64,000 nt of DNA from Saccharicrinis sp965230625 (GTDB lineage Bacteria; Bacteroidota; Bacteroidia; Bacteroidales; Marinilabiliaceae): assembly GCA_965230625.1 (NCBI GenBank), contig CBDDLL010000001.1:3658001-3722000 (forward strand). The letters run 5' to 3'. Positions 54,296 through 62,010 of the stretch are shown here, piece by piece. The notes beneath the pieces are model-generated. The model searched no databases. It was not told the origin of the DNA and worked only from the letters and a program-made list of their open reading frames with translations. The position numbers and the translations under genes are program-made. Every line of letters begins with the position of its first letter. The stretch's first letter is position 1.

Positions 54296-56998
54296 GTGGT
54301 TAAATATATATACCTTTTCCTTATATTATTGATATATAATTCTAATTTAAAGGGGAACAGTAGTTGGTCGGTAGGTGAACAAAAGATTGATTCAATTTAC
54401 AATACATTAAGTTTAGAGCAAAAATTAAGGGCATTACTTATTGTTCCAAGTGTTTATAATGGAATACATAACAATACTGAAAAGCCTGAGTGGGTTAGTA
54501 TTGAAAAATTGCTAAGTATAGAAGGTGAATATGCCCCTATGTTATCAGATATGATGAAAAGTTCTGCTTTTTTAGGAAGAGACAATGCAGAACTGCAACA
54601 ACAATACCTTAATATTCTTTTACGAAAGAATTATGATGGTGTTTATTTTCCAATTCAATCACCTTATTCGTTGCTTTTTCAGAACGATAAAAATGGGTCA
54701 TTCGATTTCTTTCTTGAACCTATTGGGCGAATTGTGCTACCTTATTGGGGAGCAGATTCTACAATGGGGTGTTTTAAAACCAACTTGTATAAATTACCTA
54801 AAAAAATACTTTCTCAACATGCGGTAAAATTTTCAAATGTTTCGGATTCTGAAGAATCAAGTATTGATTATATGAAAGGTACTAGTTGGAAAGAATTACA
54901 AAATATTATGAAAGAGTATGAGAATCCTTCGTTGGAATTATTACTTAAATATGGAGGTTTAATATATTCTGATGACGAAGAAAAGGATTATAATGTTCTG
55001 AAGAGGGTTTTTGAAAAGAATTTACTACCCATTAATACTCTTAAGAAAAGTTGTAAAAAGAGAATATTAATAGAGGAATTACTAAAGAATAAACCTGAAG
55101 CAAAGGTTTGTCATAGTTTGAATATTGAGGTAAATAATTTAGTTAGGAATTTATATAAAAAAGGTGCTGTATTGCTTCATAATGAACCAATTATTCCACT
55201 TGGTAATCTCGAGTCACGTACTATAGCATCTATTCATATCGGAGAAGAGGATGTATCCAACTTTCAACAAACTCTTTCTAAATATGCTTCTGTGCATCAT
55301 TTTAATGTAGAAAAGGTGCAAAATGCTGACATGTTATCGAAAGTTAAGAAGGAAACTCTTAACTATAATACCATTGTTGTTGGAGTTAATGGTGATTGGT
55401 TAGAGGAGGACATTAATAGTTCAATTTATTCTTTTTTGCATCAGGTGTCATCAACAGCAGAGCTAATTTTGGTTCATTTTGGCTCGGGAAATAGGTTAGA
55501 GCAATTGCCAGATAAACATCCTTTTAAAGCCATATTATTATCATTTGAACCTAATGAAATGGCACAAGATATTGCTGCTCAAATAATTTTTGGGGGTATT
55601 GCAGCTAACGGAATTTTACCTAAATCGATAAATGGCAAATTTAAGTTTGGGATGGGAGCATTTACAGAAAAGTGCCGTTTGGGTTATGCTCCAAGTTATG
55701 AATGCACAATGTCTGATACGCTTAAATTAATAGATCAGATAGTCTATAAATCCATCCGTGAGAGGGCAACACCAGGGTGTCAGGTTTTAGTTGCTAAAGA
55801 AGGAAATGTAATTTATAACAAATCATTTGGTTATCATACTTACAATAAAAAAAGACATGTAGAAAAATCTGATTTGTATGATATTGCCTCGGTTACAAAG
55901 ATTGTTTCTGCAGTTCCTTTAGTAATGAGACTTTATGATGAAGAAAAAATTAAATTAACAGATAGCATTTCTGTGTATTTACCTAGGTTGAAGAATACCA
56001 ATAAATCTGGACTAAAGTTGGATGATATGTTAATTCATCAGGCGGGTTTGCAATCTTGGATTCCTTTTTATAACAGAGCAGTAGATAAAGATAAACTTAA
56101 GGGTGATATATATAGTAGAAGGTATTCGAGTCAATATAATATAAAGTTGGATAAAACTTTATATATGAACAAATCAGCACGCTATAGAACTGATATTTTT
56201 AAGCATTCTAAAAACGATGATTTTAATGTAAAGGTTTGTGCAGGCCTGTATATGAATAAAAGCTTTTTGGATTCAATGAAGTTAGGCATAGATACTTCGA
56301 AAGTAGAAGAAAATGCTAGTTATAGATATAGCGATTTAGGTTATTATTATTTAAAGGAAATTATAGAGAAAAAATATAATCAACCTTTAAATGAAAAAGT
56401 AGAAAATGATTTTTATAAACGTCTGGGAGCAAAAAGGATGTTATATAAGCCATTGGAAAAGTATAACAAGCGTGAGATTATTCCAACGGAATATGATAAA
56501 GCTTTTAGAAAAGAATTAATTCATGGTTATGTGCATGATCCAGGTGCAGCAATGTTAGGTGGGATAGGAGGTCATGCAGGAGTTTTTGCTTCGGCAGAGG
56601 ATTTAGTAAAAATATTACAAATGTATTTAAATGGCGGTGCTTATGGTGGTGAAACTTACATTGATTCGGCAACAATAAAAAGATTTACTTCTATTGTTAA
56701 GGAAGGCAACCGCAGAGGTCTTGGATTTGATAAGCCTGTATTGGATCCTGAAATATCTGGACCAACTTGTAAAGAAGCCTCACCTTCATCATATGGTCAT
56801 AGTGGATTTACTGGTACATTGGTATGGATTGATCCTGAATATGATTTAGTATACATCTTTTTATCCAATCGGATTCATCCCAACCAGTATAATAAAAGAT
56901 TGATTAAAACAGATGTACGTACAAAAATACAATCAGCAATATATCGTTCTTTACCAGAATATTGGGAAAAAAGAAAAGCCAGTTTAAGTGCAGATTGA
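54296..56998 (+). CDS. Beta-lactamase-family serine hydrolase with decayed GH3-like N-terminal half
   Basis: A 900-residue exported protein with a GTG start and signal peptide. The C-terminal 390 residues are a class-C beta-lactamase-type domain: DIASVTKIVSA has the S-x-x-K nucleophile (near residue 532), YRYSDLGYYYL the Y-x-(N/D) motif and YGHSGFTGTLVW the third motif. Longer Bacteroidota proteins of this kind carry a GH3 beta-N-acetylglucosaminidase domain in front; here residues 25-270 keep only scraps of it (LEQKLRALLIV, LLKYGGLIYSDDEEKDYNVLKRVFEKNLL) and the KHF-H and catalytic regions are not found. A GH3-C-like domain (about 285-450) is recognisable. The glycosidase half is therefore probably inactive. 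A role in cell-wall peptide or glycan turnover is inferred from the family. Confidence 0.78.
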   Translation: MVKYIYLFLILLIYNSNLKGNSSWSVGEQKIDSIYNTLSLEQKLRALLIVPSVYNGIHNNTEKPEWVSIEKLLSIEGEYAPMLSDMMKSSAFLGRDNAELQQQYLNILLRKNYDGVYFPIQSPYSLLFQNDKNGSFDFFLEPIGRIVLPYWGADSTMGCFKTNLYKLPKKILSQHAVKFSNVSDSEESSIDYMKGTSWKELQNIMKEYENPSLELLLKYGGLIYSDDEEKDYNVLKRVFEKNLLPINTLKKSCKKRILIEELLKNKPEAKVCHSLNIEVNNLVRNLYKKGAVLLHNEPIIPLGNLESRTIASIHIGEEDVSNFQQTLSKYASVHHFNVEKVQNADMLSKVKKETLNYNTIVVGVNGDWLEEDINSSIYSFLHQVSSTAELILVHFGSGNRLEQLPDKHPFKAILLSFEPNEMAQDIAAQIIFGGIAANGILPKSINGKFKFGMGAFTEKCRLGYAPSYECTMSDTLKLIDQIVYKSIRERATPGCQVLVAKEGNVIYNKSFGYHTYNKKRHVEKSDLYDIASVTKIVSAVPLVMRLYDEEKIKLTDSISVYLPRLKNTNKSGLKLDDMLIHQAGLQSWIPFYNRAVDKDKLKGDIYSRRYSSQYNIKLDKTLYMNKSARYRTDIFKHSKNDDFNVKVCAGLYMNKSFLDSMKLGIDTSKVEENASYRYSDLGYYYLKEIIEKKYNQPLNEKVENDFYKRLGAKRMLYKPLEKYNKREIIPTEYDKAFRKELIHGYVHDPGAAMLGGIGGHAGVFASAEDLVKILQMYLNGGAYGGETYIDSATIKRFTSIVKEGNRRGLGFDKPVLDPEISGPTCKEASPSSYGHSGFTGTLVWIDPEYDLVYIFLSNRIHPNQYNKRLIKTDVRTKIQSAIYRSLPEYWEKRKASLSAD

Positions 56999-57001
56999 AA
57001 T

Positions 57002-57073
57002 GTTGAGTATAAGAATAGTAGCCGATTGCATGGCACTTTCCTGTCAAGTTACAAGAAAGTCGAAGCGGGCTAC
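57002..57073 (+). repeat. Hairpin element S1
   Basis: GTTGAGTATAAGAA (57002-57015), a 25-nt spacer, then CTGTCAAGTT (57041-57050). The flanking arms pair: GTAGCC (57018-57023) with GGCTAC (57068-57073), and ACTTTC (57035-57040) with GAAAGT (57055-57060). Element S2 at 57937 has the same two words at the same distance but different, also complementary, arms. Confidence 0.65.
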
Positions 57074-57233
57074 AAAGCTTAATTTTACTGCTATCTCAGC
57101 TAATATTTTTATACATTTATTAGGTGCTGTTGTTATTTATTAATCTATATCGTGGTTTAACCTTTAAGTAAAATCTATCATTATCATAAATAATCTCGGT
57201 TTTATAATATTTAAAAACGGTTAAAAATATTTT

Positions 57234-57887
57234 TTAAAAAAAATCATGATGATTTTTAAATTTCTGGTGTAATTCTAACTGTCCTAGATTATTTATGTTG
57301 ACCTGACAGGCTGAGTTAACAAGTCTGGTATAATCCGATATTTTAAGTTTTTCATAGTTTATTCCTGTTTCCGTGTCAAGAAAGAATGAATACTTGCTAA
57401 ATAGATCGTTTGTGTCGGAAAGGAACCTGTCATTTATCTTTTTAAACCAAAAGATCCAAGGTATTTGAGTAATCTGACCATTTACTATATTGGTTCCATT
57501 AGAAACTGTGTATAGATTTTCTTTTTGTTCAATAATTCTGGGAATTTGTATTAATAATAATTCTTTAACATTTATTGATTGTGTAGAAGGATGTGGGTCT
57601 TTTGTTTTGTATACAGAGCACAATTCATTAATGAAGACTACCAATGGTTCTTCTAATATCTTATAAACTTTGTATTTATCTTCTCTATTTTTTGTAACAA
57701 CTACAATTAAATAAAAAATGAATGAAGTGATATATGTAAATGAAAATGAAAATGTTTCTAATAGTTTATTTATCGAGTCTGGATCAAAATTTAAAAATAC
57801 AGGAATTTTTAGTGACTCAATAAAGTAAATAATCAAGATTATTGCGATTGAAATAGCTAAAAATCCATAAAGTAATATTTTTCTCAT
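57234..57887 (-). CDS. Hypothetical membrane-anchored protein
   Basis: A 217-residue protein of no recognised family. The first 20 residues (KILLYGFLAISIAIILIIYFI) form a transmembrane helix or uncleaved signal, and a second hydrophobic segment follows at about 46-64 (FSFTYITSFIFYLIVVV). The remaining 150 residues are soluble and probably cytoplasmic. It stands alone on the minus strand between hairpin elements S1 and S2, in an accessory strip with atypical spacers, so acquisition by transfer is likely. A function cannot be proposed from sequence. Confidence 0.6.
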   Translation of the reverse strand: MRKILLYGFLAISIAIILIIYFIESLKIPVFLNFDPDSINKLLETFSFSFTYITSFIFYLIVVVTKNREDKYKVYKILEEPLVVFINELCSVYKTKDPHPSTQSINVKELLLIQIPRIIEQKENLYTVSNGTNIVNGQITQIPWIFWFKKINDRFLSDTNDLFSKYSFFLDTETGINYEKLKISDYTRLVNSACQVNINNLGQLELHQKFKNHHDFF

Positions 57888-57936
57888 AGTTTTATTTTAG
57901 TATTAAATGTAAGCACTAATTTAAAATGCAACTAAC

Positions 57937-58007
57937 GTTGAGTATAAGAAACGCAAGTGATTTCGAAGCTCTTACCTGTCAAGTTGCACTGAGCCAAATT
58001 TGCGTTT
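57937..58007 (+). repeat. Hairpin element S2
   Basis: GTTGAGTATAAGAA (57937-57950), 25 nt, CTGTCAAGTT (57976-57985), as in S1. Arms: AAACGCAA (57949-57956) pairs with TTGCGTTT (58000-58007), and GCTC (57968-57971) with GAGC (57991-57994). It begins within CTAACG (57932-57937), a word repeated in this strip. A further 11-bp hairpin, TCCGTCAAATC (58035-58045) with GATTTGGCGGA (58049-58059), follows directly. Confidence 0.65.
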
Positions 58008-58100
58008 TGACACAAATTTAAAATATTAAACAAATCCGTCAAATCGCAGATTTGGCGGAGCTGATTAAATGCTCTAAAATTCCGTAAACCACTGAACCAC

Positions 58101-58211
58101 TTATATGGCACTTAGTCTGTTCTTCACTTGTTTCTTCTTTTCTTTTCCTTTTTCGTCAATAAAGTTTACATCAAACTTTTCCATTGATAAATCAATTCCA
58201 TATACTTGCAT
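58101..58211 (-). pseudogene. IS110-family transposase, N-terminal fragment
   Basis: A 36-codon minus-strand frame starting MQVYGIDLSMEKFDVNFID and ending with a stop after KNRLSAI. The opening 'VYGIDLS...DV' is the start of the DEDD nuclease domain of IS110 transposases, with the first acidic residue in GID. Full members are about 300-350 residues, so only about a tenth remains, truncated by a stop and loss of the rest. It is a relic of an insertion sequence within the accessory strip. Confidence 0.6.
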
Positions 58212-58471
58212 AAACGTTTAGTTTTATGCTCCGTATTGAGTGGCTAACATCGTGATCGTGGGTTCTGCCCTAAATACTCTCTGGCTTTTACTCAATAATC
58301 TGCTGTTCTTAATATAAGTGATAGATTTTGTCTCATGCTTTATTAAAGTTAATGCAGCAGATGGAGCTTTTTAACCAAGTTAAGAGTATTCGTTCTTATT
58401 CAACTTTTCTAATATTTTTTTTCCTACCACAAACTAACGATGTTTTTTATACATTGTTGTGCGGTCGTTTT
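58212..58471. other. Spacer in the accessory strip
   Basis: No gene. CTAACG at 58434-58439 is followed by ATGTTTTTTATACATTGTTG, next to the stop of the following minus-strand gene. A weak similarity to repeat R4 lies near 58285-58312. Confidence 0.35.
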
Positions 58472-59098
58472 TTATATTTCAATGTCAAATTTTCGTTTGG
58501 CATATTCTCTTAATCCTGAGTTTTTTAATTCCCAATCAGTCCGTTTGTTTCGATTATTAATTACCTCCAAAATCCCTTCTTTGGTTTTTGCCTTTCCAAT
58601 CCAACTAATGATTTTTGAATCAATGAATGAAACCAACATTTCAAATTTTCCTGAATCAATCCCGTACACATTGCAGTTGTTGCTATACCTAAATAAAGGT
58701 TCCTCTGAATAGTCGTCAATATTCTCAATTCGCTCTCCGAATGCAGTTTCTGTAATTATAAGTCTTTTATCGCTCCAATCTCCAATTTTAGTTAGGATGG
58801 TACTTGGTCCTAAAATATATGGATTAGGATATTTATCTTTCATTAAATCAATACTGACAAAATCTGGGATTATATCCAAACAAACCCATTCTCCAGCAGT
58901 ATTACTAGCACTTGAAAAGAATTTAATATCCAATTTAATCTCGTTATCCTTATAAGTCAGCTTTGGTTTTGAGCGAGCATATTTGAATCCTTTATCAGAG
59001 TAATATTTTCCTAATTCATTACACACAGCTTGAAAAATATCTTTGCAAGGTGTTGTTTCATCATGATGTAAAAGTGTGTCGCTATCAGTCCAATTCAT
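58472..59098 (-). CDS. Hypothetical protein
   Basis: A 208-residue soluble protein (ATG at 59098, MNWTDSDTLL; a TTG nine codons upstream is less likely). It has no signal peptide or membrane segment. The central part alternates charged and beta-prone segments (DNEIKLDIKFFSSASNTAGEWVCLDIIPDFVSID), and it ends with a basic helix (NSGLREYAKRKFDIEI). No family is recognised with confidence; a DUF4304-like fold is a remote thought only. It is bounded on both sides by CTAACG words typical of this strip, which suggests a cassette-like acquired gene. Confidence 0.6.
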   Translation of the reverse strand: MNWTDSDTLLHHDETTPCKDIFQAVCNELGKYYSDKGFKYARSKPKLTYKDNEIKLDIKFFSSASNTAGEWVCLDIIPDFVSIDLMKDKYPNPYILGPSTILTKIGDWSDKRLIITETAFGERIENIDDYSEEPLFRYSNNCNVYGIDSGKFEMLVSFIDSKIISWIGKAKTKEGILEVINNRNKRTDWELKNSGLREYAKRKFDIEI

Positions 59099-59158
59099 TT
59101 TTTTATCATAATTTTTGAAAATCAATTAAAGGTTTGCAGGTCGCCCTCCAAATTCTAA

Positions 59159-59248
59159 CTAACGTAAAAATACACGTCTGAAATTCAGCTCTTTACAATT
59201 TGGTCAAATTTGACTTAAATGATCATGTTTTAGCTTCCTATACGTTAG
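59159..59248. repeat. Element E1 bounded by CTAACGTA / TACGTTAG
   Basis: CTAACGTA at 59159-59166 and its exact complement TACGTTAG at 59241-59248 bound 90 bp without coding capacity. It lies upstream of the hypothetical gene ending at 59098. Similar in size and ends to E2. Confidence 0.5.
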
Positions 59249-59287
59249 CTTGAGAAAACAATGTCTCTGGTATAGGAGGGATTGTGA

Positions 59288-59381
59288 CTAACGTAAAAAA
59301 AAACTAGTCTCTGATTTTCAAGTTGTTAAAAATCCTCCAAAATATCCTTTCTCTTCATTTTCACTCTCATTTTTTCGTTAG
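59288..59381. repeat. Element E2 bounded by CTAACG / CGTTAG
   Basis: CTAACGTAAAAAA at 59288 and TTTTTTCGTTAG ending at 59381 are inverted and bound 94 bp, 39 bp after E1. Another hairpin, GTGGGGAATGCCGCAC, lies near 59409. No gene between. Confidence 0.5.
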
Positions 59382-59442
59382 CATCAGAAATTAATCGGAA
59401 GTACTGATGTGGGGAATGCCGCACAACTTGCATATAATCGCA

Positions 59443-60750
59443 CTATTTAAAATTATAAAAAGTTGTAAAGGCTTTAACAACGTAAGATTGATCCAATACG
59501 CCACCTAACTCACGAACAGAGTGCATAGCCAACATAGGATTTCCTATATCAACAGTTCTAATATCTATCTGACCCGTTGAAACATTCCCAAGGGTTGAAC
59601 CTCCAGCCATATCTGATCGGTTTACGAATTTTTGGTAAGGTACACCAGCTTTCTTACAAATAGTTTCGAATACAGCTCCAGAATCTCCGTCTGTTGTATA
59701 CTTTTGGTTAGCATGAATTTTAATTACTGGACCTTCGTTTATTACTGGGTGTAAAATAGGGTCGTGCTTTTCTACCAGGTTAGGGTGGATAGAGTGTGCC
59801 ATATCTGCAGAAATCATAAAGGAGTTGTAAATGGTTTTATAGAAATCATCTTGATTGTACCCAAGTCCAAAATTAATTCTTTGCAAAATATTATTTAAAA
59901 CAGGTGAGCCAGCACCTTGTTTGGTTACACTTCCTACTTCCTCGTTATCAAAAATACAAAGCATTTGAGTAGTTTCTGTATTGCTAGATTCTAAAATGGC
60001 TTTAAAACCAGCGTGGGCCATAGCCAAATCATCAAGTTTAGGAGAACTTATCAGTTCATCATTCATACCCATTACACACCCTTTTTCGTACTCATAAAGC
60101 GTTAAATCAAAGTCAATAATTTCTTCAGGAGCAACATTCAGTTCTTGGGCGATTAAACCAACTAAGTAATTATCCTTTTCAAAAGTCTCGTTAACAATAC
60201 CCATAAATGGTAACATGTCCTTTTGTTTATTAAGTGCGATGCCATTATCGTTAACAGATCTATTGAGGTGAATTGCAAGGTTTGGAATTATAAGCAACGG
60301 TTTCTTAAAATCGACAAAAGCTGACTTAGGAAAAAGTGGATTATCGCTTTTTAGGCTAACTCTTCCTGCTATAGAAAGAGGACGATCTAACCAAGTCATT
60401 AATATTGGACCGCCATAAACTTCGGTATTTAGTTTAAGTAATTTATTTTCAACCAACATTTCTGGTTCTGGTTTAATTTTAAAACCAGGAGAATCGCTAT
60501 GCGCACAAATCATTTTAATACCACAAGAAGGTAAATCTTTAGTTCCAATGGAAAAAGTAAAAATGGCTGAGTTATTTTTAGTGGTAAAGTACTTTTTACC
60601 TTTCTCTAATTTCCATGTTTCGGTTAAGTTAAGTTCTTGAAAACCTTGGTTTAATAACTTATCTTTTAAGTTTTGTACAACGTGATATGGAGAAGGACTT
60701 TCGTGTATAAAATCAATTAGTTCTTGCGCTAATGCTATCTCTTTGCTCAT
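59443..60750 (-). CDS. M18-family aminopeptidase
   Basis: A 435-residue zinc aminopeptidase (ATG at 60750, MSKEIALAQELIDF; an upstream in-frame codon at 60771 is less likely). The metal-binding motifs are CAHSDSPGFKIKP (first histidine and aspartate), IFDNEEVGSVTKQGA (acidic ligand and catalytic glutamate) and MISADMAHSIHPN near the C-terminal end (aspartate and histidine). SGQ/GGSTLGN and MHSVREL complete the family pattern. M18 enzymes remove N-terminal, often acidic or neutral, residues from peptides and form large dodecamers in the cytosol. It is divergent from the Crp-type gene with 148 bp between starts. Confidence 0.95.
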   Translation of the reverse strand: MSKEIALAQELIDFIHESPSPYHVVQNLKDKLLNQGFQELNLTETWKLEKGKKYFTTKNNSAIFTFSIGTKDLPSCGIKMICAHSDSPGFKIKPEPEMLVENKLLKLNTEVYGGPILMTWLDRPLSIAGRVSLKSDNPLFPKSAFVDFKKPLLIIPNLAIHLNRSVNDNGIALNKQKDMLPFMGIVNETFEKDNYLVGLIAQELNVAPEEIIDFDLTLYEYEKGCVMGMNDELISSPKLDDLAMAHAGFKAILESSNTETTQMLCIFDNEEVGSVTKQGAGSPVLNNILQRINFGLGYNQDDFYKTIYNSFMISADMAHSIHPNLVEKHDPILHPVINEGPVIKIHANQKYTTDGDSGAVFETICKKAGVPYQKFVNRSDMAGGSTLGNVSTGQIDIRTVDIGNPMLAMHSVRELGGVLDQSYVVKAFTTFYNFK

Positions 60751-60898
60751 ATTATTTAATTTTTGATGCAATTTAAAAATTCAAATGATATTCATAACAA
60801 CATATAGGTATGAGTTTTGTTAGGTTGTATTGTATGATTGATGTAACGTATTTTGTAATTTTACACAGAATTGATCATTTAGGTAAAGATATAAAGTA

Positions 60899-61486
60899 AT
60901 GAAAGAAGAGTTGAGAAAGATATTGTCCAATTATCACATGTTATCAAAGGAAGAAATTGATATAATTGTTAATAATGCAGATGTGAGGAAATTTAAAAAA
61001 GGAACTGCATTGTTGAAAGAGGGTCAGGTTTCAAGAGAGTGTTTTTTTGTATTAAAGGGATTAGTAAGAGAATATTATGAGGTTGATGGAGAAGAAAAAA
61101 CTACAGCTTTTTTTACTGAAGGACAACCTGTAAATTCATTCACCAGCTATTCAAATGAGGAACCTTCTAAACATTATTTGATATGTGCTGAGGATTGTAT
61201 TTTAACGGTAGGTACTCAATCCCTGGAAGAAGAAATGTGCAAAAGGATACCTAAACTGGAAAATTTAATACGAGTTGAGGTAGAGCGTATTACTGGAAAA
61301 ACACAAGACGATTTAGCTGCTTTTATTACTTCTACTCCCGAACAAAGATATTTGAACTTAATAGAAAATCGCCCAGATTTGTTTCATCGCGTTCCTCAAC
61401 ATCAAATTGCCAGTTATTTAGGTATTACTCCGGAATCATTAAGTAGAATTCGGAAAAGGATTTTTAGTAAGAAAGTGGTGAATTAA
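60899..61486 (+). CDS. Crp/Fnr-family transcriptional regulator
   Basis: A 195-residue regulator. Residues about 25-120 form a cyclic-nucleotide-binding-type jelly roll (KKGTALLKEGQVSRECFFVLKG), but without the full cAMP-binding signature, as is usual in Bacteroidota members. The C-terminal HTH (about 165-190) is recognisable in HQIASYLGITPESLSRIRKR. There are no N-terminal cysteines for an iron-sulfur cluster, so it is not an Fnr-type oxygen sensor. Many relatives control stress or redox genes; the target and ligand here are unknown. It is a single gene. Confidence 0.9.
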   Translation: MKEELRKILSNYHMLSKEEIDIIVNNADVRKFKKGTALLKEGQVSRECFFVLKGLVREYYEVDGEEKTTAFFTEGQPVNSFTSYSNEEPSKHYLICAEDCILTVGTQSLEEEMCKRIPKLENLIRVEVERITGKTQDDLAAFITSTPEQRYLNLIENRPDLFHRVPQHQIASYLGITPESLSRIRKRIFSKKVVN

Positions 61487-61612
61487 ACTTGAGTTGAAAG
61501 TTGAAATTTTTTTCTAATAACAACTAATCAATCACCTTTGTCAAACAAGATCAGGTTATAAGCCATTAGCACTTGGCTATTAGTGTATAATTAGATTGAA
61601 AAATATTATTTA

Positions 61613-61793
61613 GTCTTTGCAAGAAAACGCCAAATTACTCACGAGTGCTAATTCTTATGTGTTCGTGATTGTTGATTCTGCGTTACACTTGCCAGAAAAA
61701 TACTCATTTACACAAGTTAAACTCCTTTTTTTCTGGCTTCGCAAGTCTTGTTTTTGATGCTTTCTTATCAAAGACTTTGAAATTATTGAGTTT
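61613..61793 (-). repeat. Intergenic repeat R1, copy C
   Basis: Reverse complement of 514-694 with the same length of 181 bp and five differences by eye. On the minus strand it follows the quinone-oxidoreductase gene, so like copies A and B it lies behind a gene 3' end in the same direction. No terminator of the A/B kind follows here. Confidence 0.85.
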
Positions 61794-61848
61794 TCTTACT
61801 GATATTATTTAACTTTTATTGGACTCTAAAAATATTTTAAATTATATA

Positions 61849-61950
61849 TTCAATAGTTCGTAAAGTTATTGGTAAGGAGACTAAGTGGTATATATTTAGC
61901 ATTTTGTGAATCAGACTTTTATCTTTATTCTAATAATCTACTGATACTTA
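61849..61950 (+). repeat. Dispersed repeat R4, second copy
   Basis: TTCAATAGTTCGT near 61849, then AATCAGACTTTTATCTTTATTCTAATAATCT given in part, correspond to blocks in 18769-18904 on the same strand. Similarity is patchy, with insertions between blocks. Confidence 0.4.
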
Positions 61951-62010
61951 TTCCTTTCTCCAATTTTCCTTCATCCTTCCTTTAAGCGACTAGTAACTAA
62001 TGACCAAAGA

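Larger units (their letters stand above)
61487..62010. other. Repeat-rich spacer, 524 bp
   Basis: No gene seen. It contains repeat R1 copy C (61613-61793), an R4 copy (61849-61950), a block CAAGATCAGGTT near 61546 shared with 19477, and TAATGACCAAAGACTA near 61995. It is the densest collection of dispersed intergenic repeats in the window. Confidence 0.5.

Noticed and set aside
58440..58712. Plus-strand frame of 90 codons
   Set aside because: Lies mostly antisense inside the hypothetical gene 58472-59098, with shadow-like composition.
59159..59381. Genuine integron attC sites
   Set aside because: E1 and E2 have inverted CTAACG ends, but the RYYYAAC/GTTRRRY core pair is not satisfied and no integrase is present; kept only as unexplained elements.
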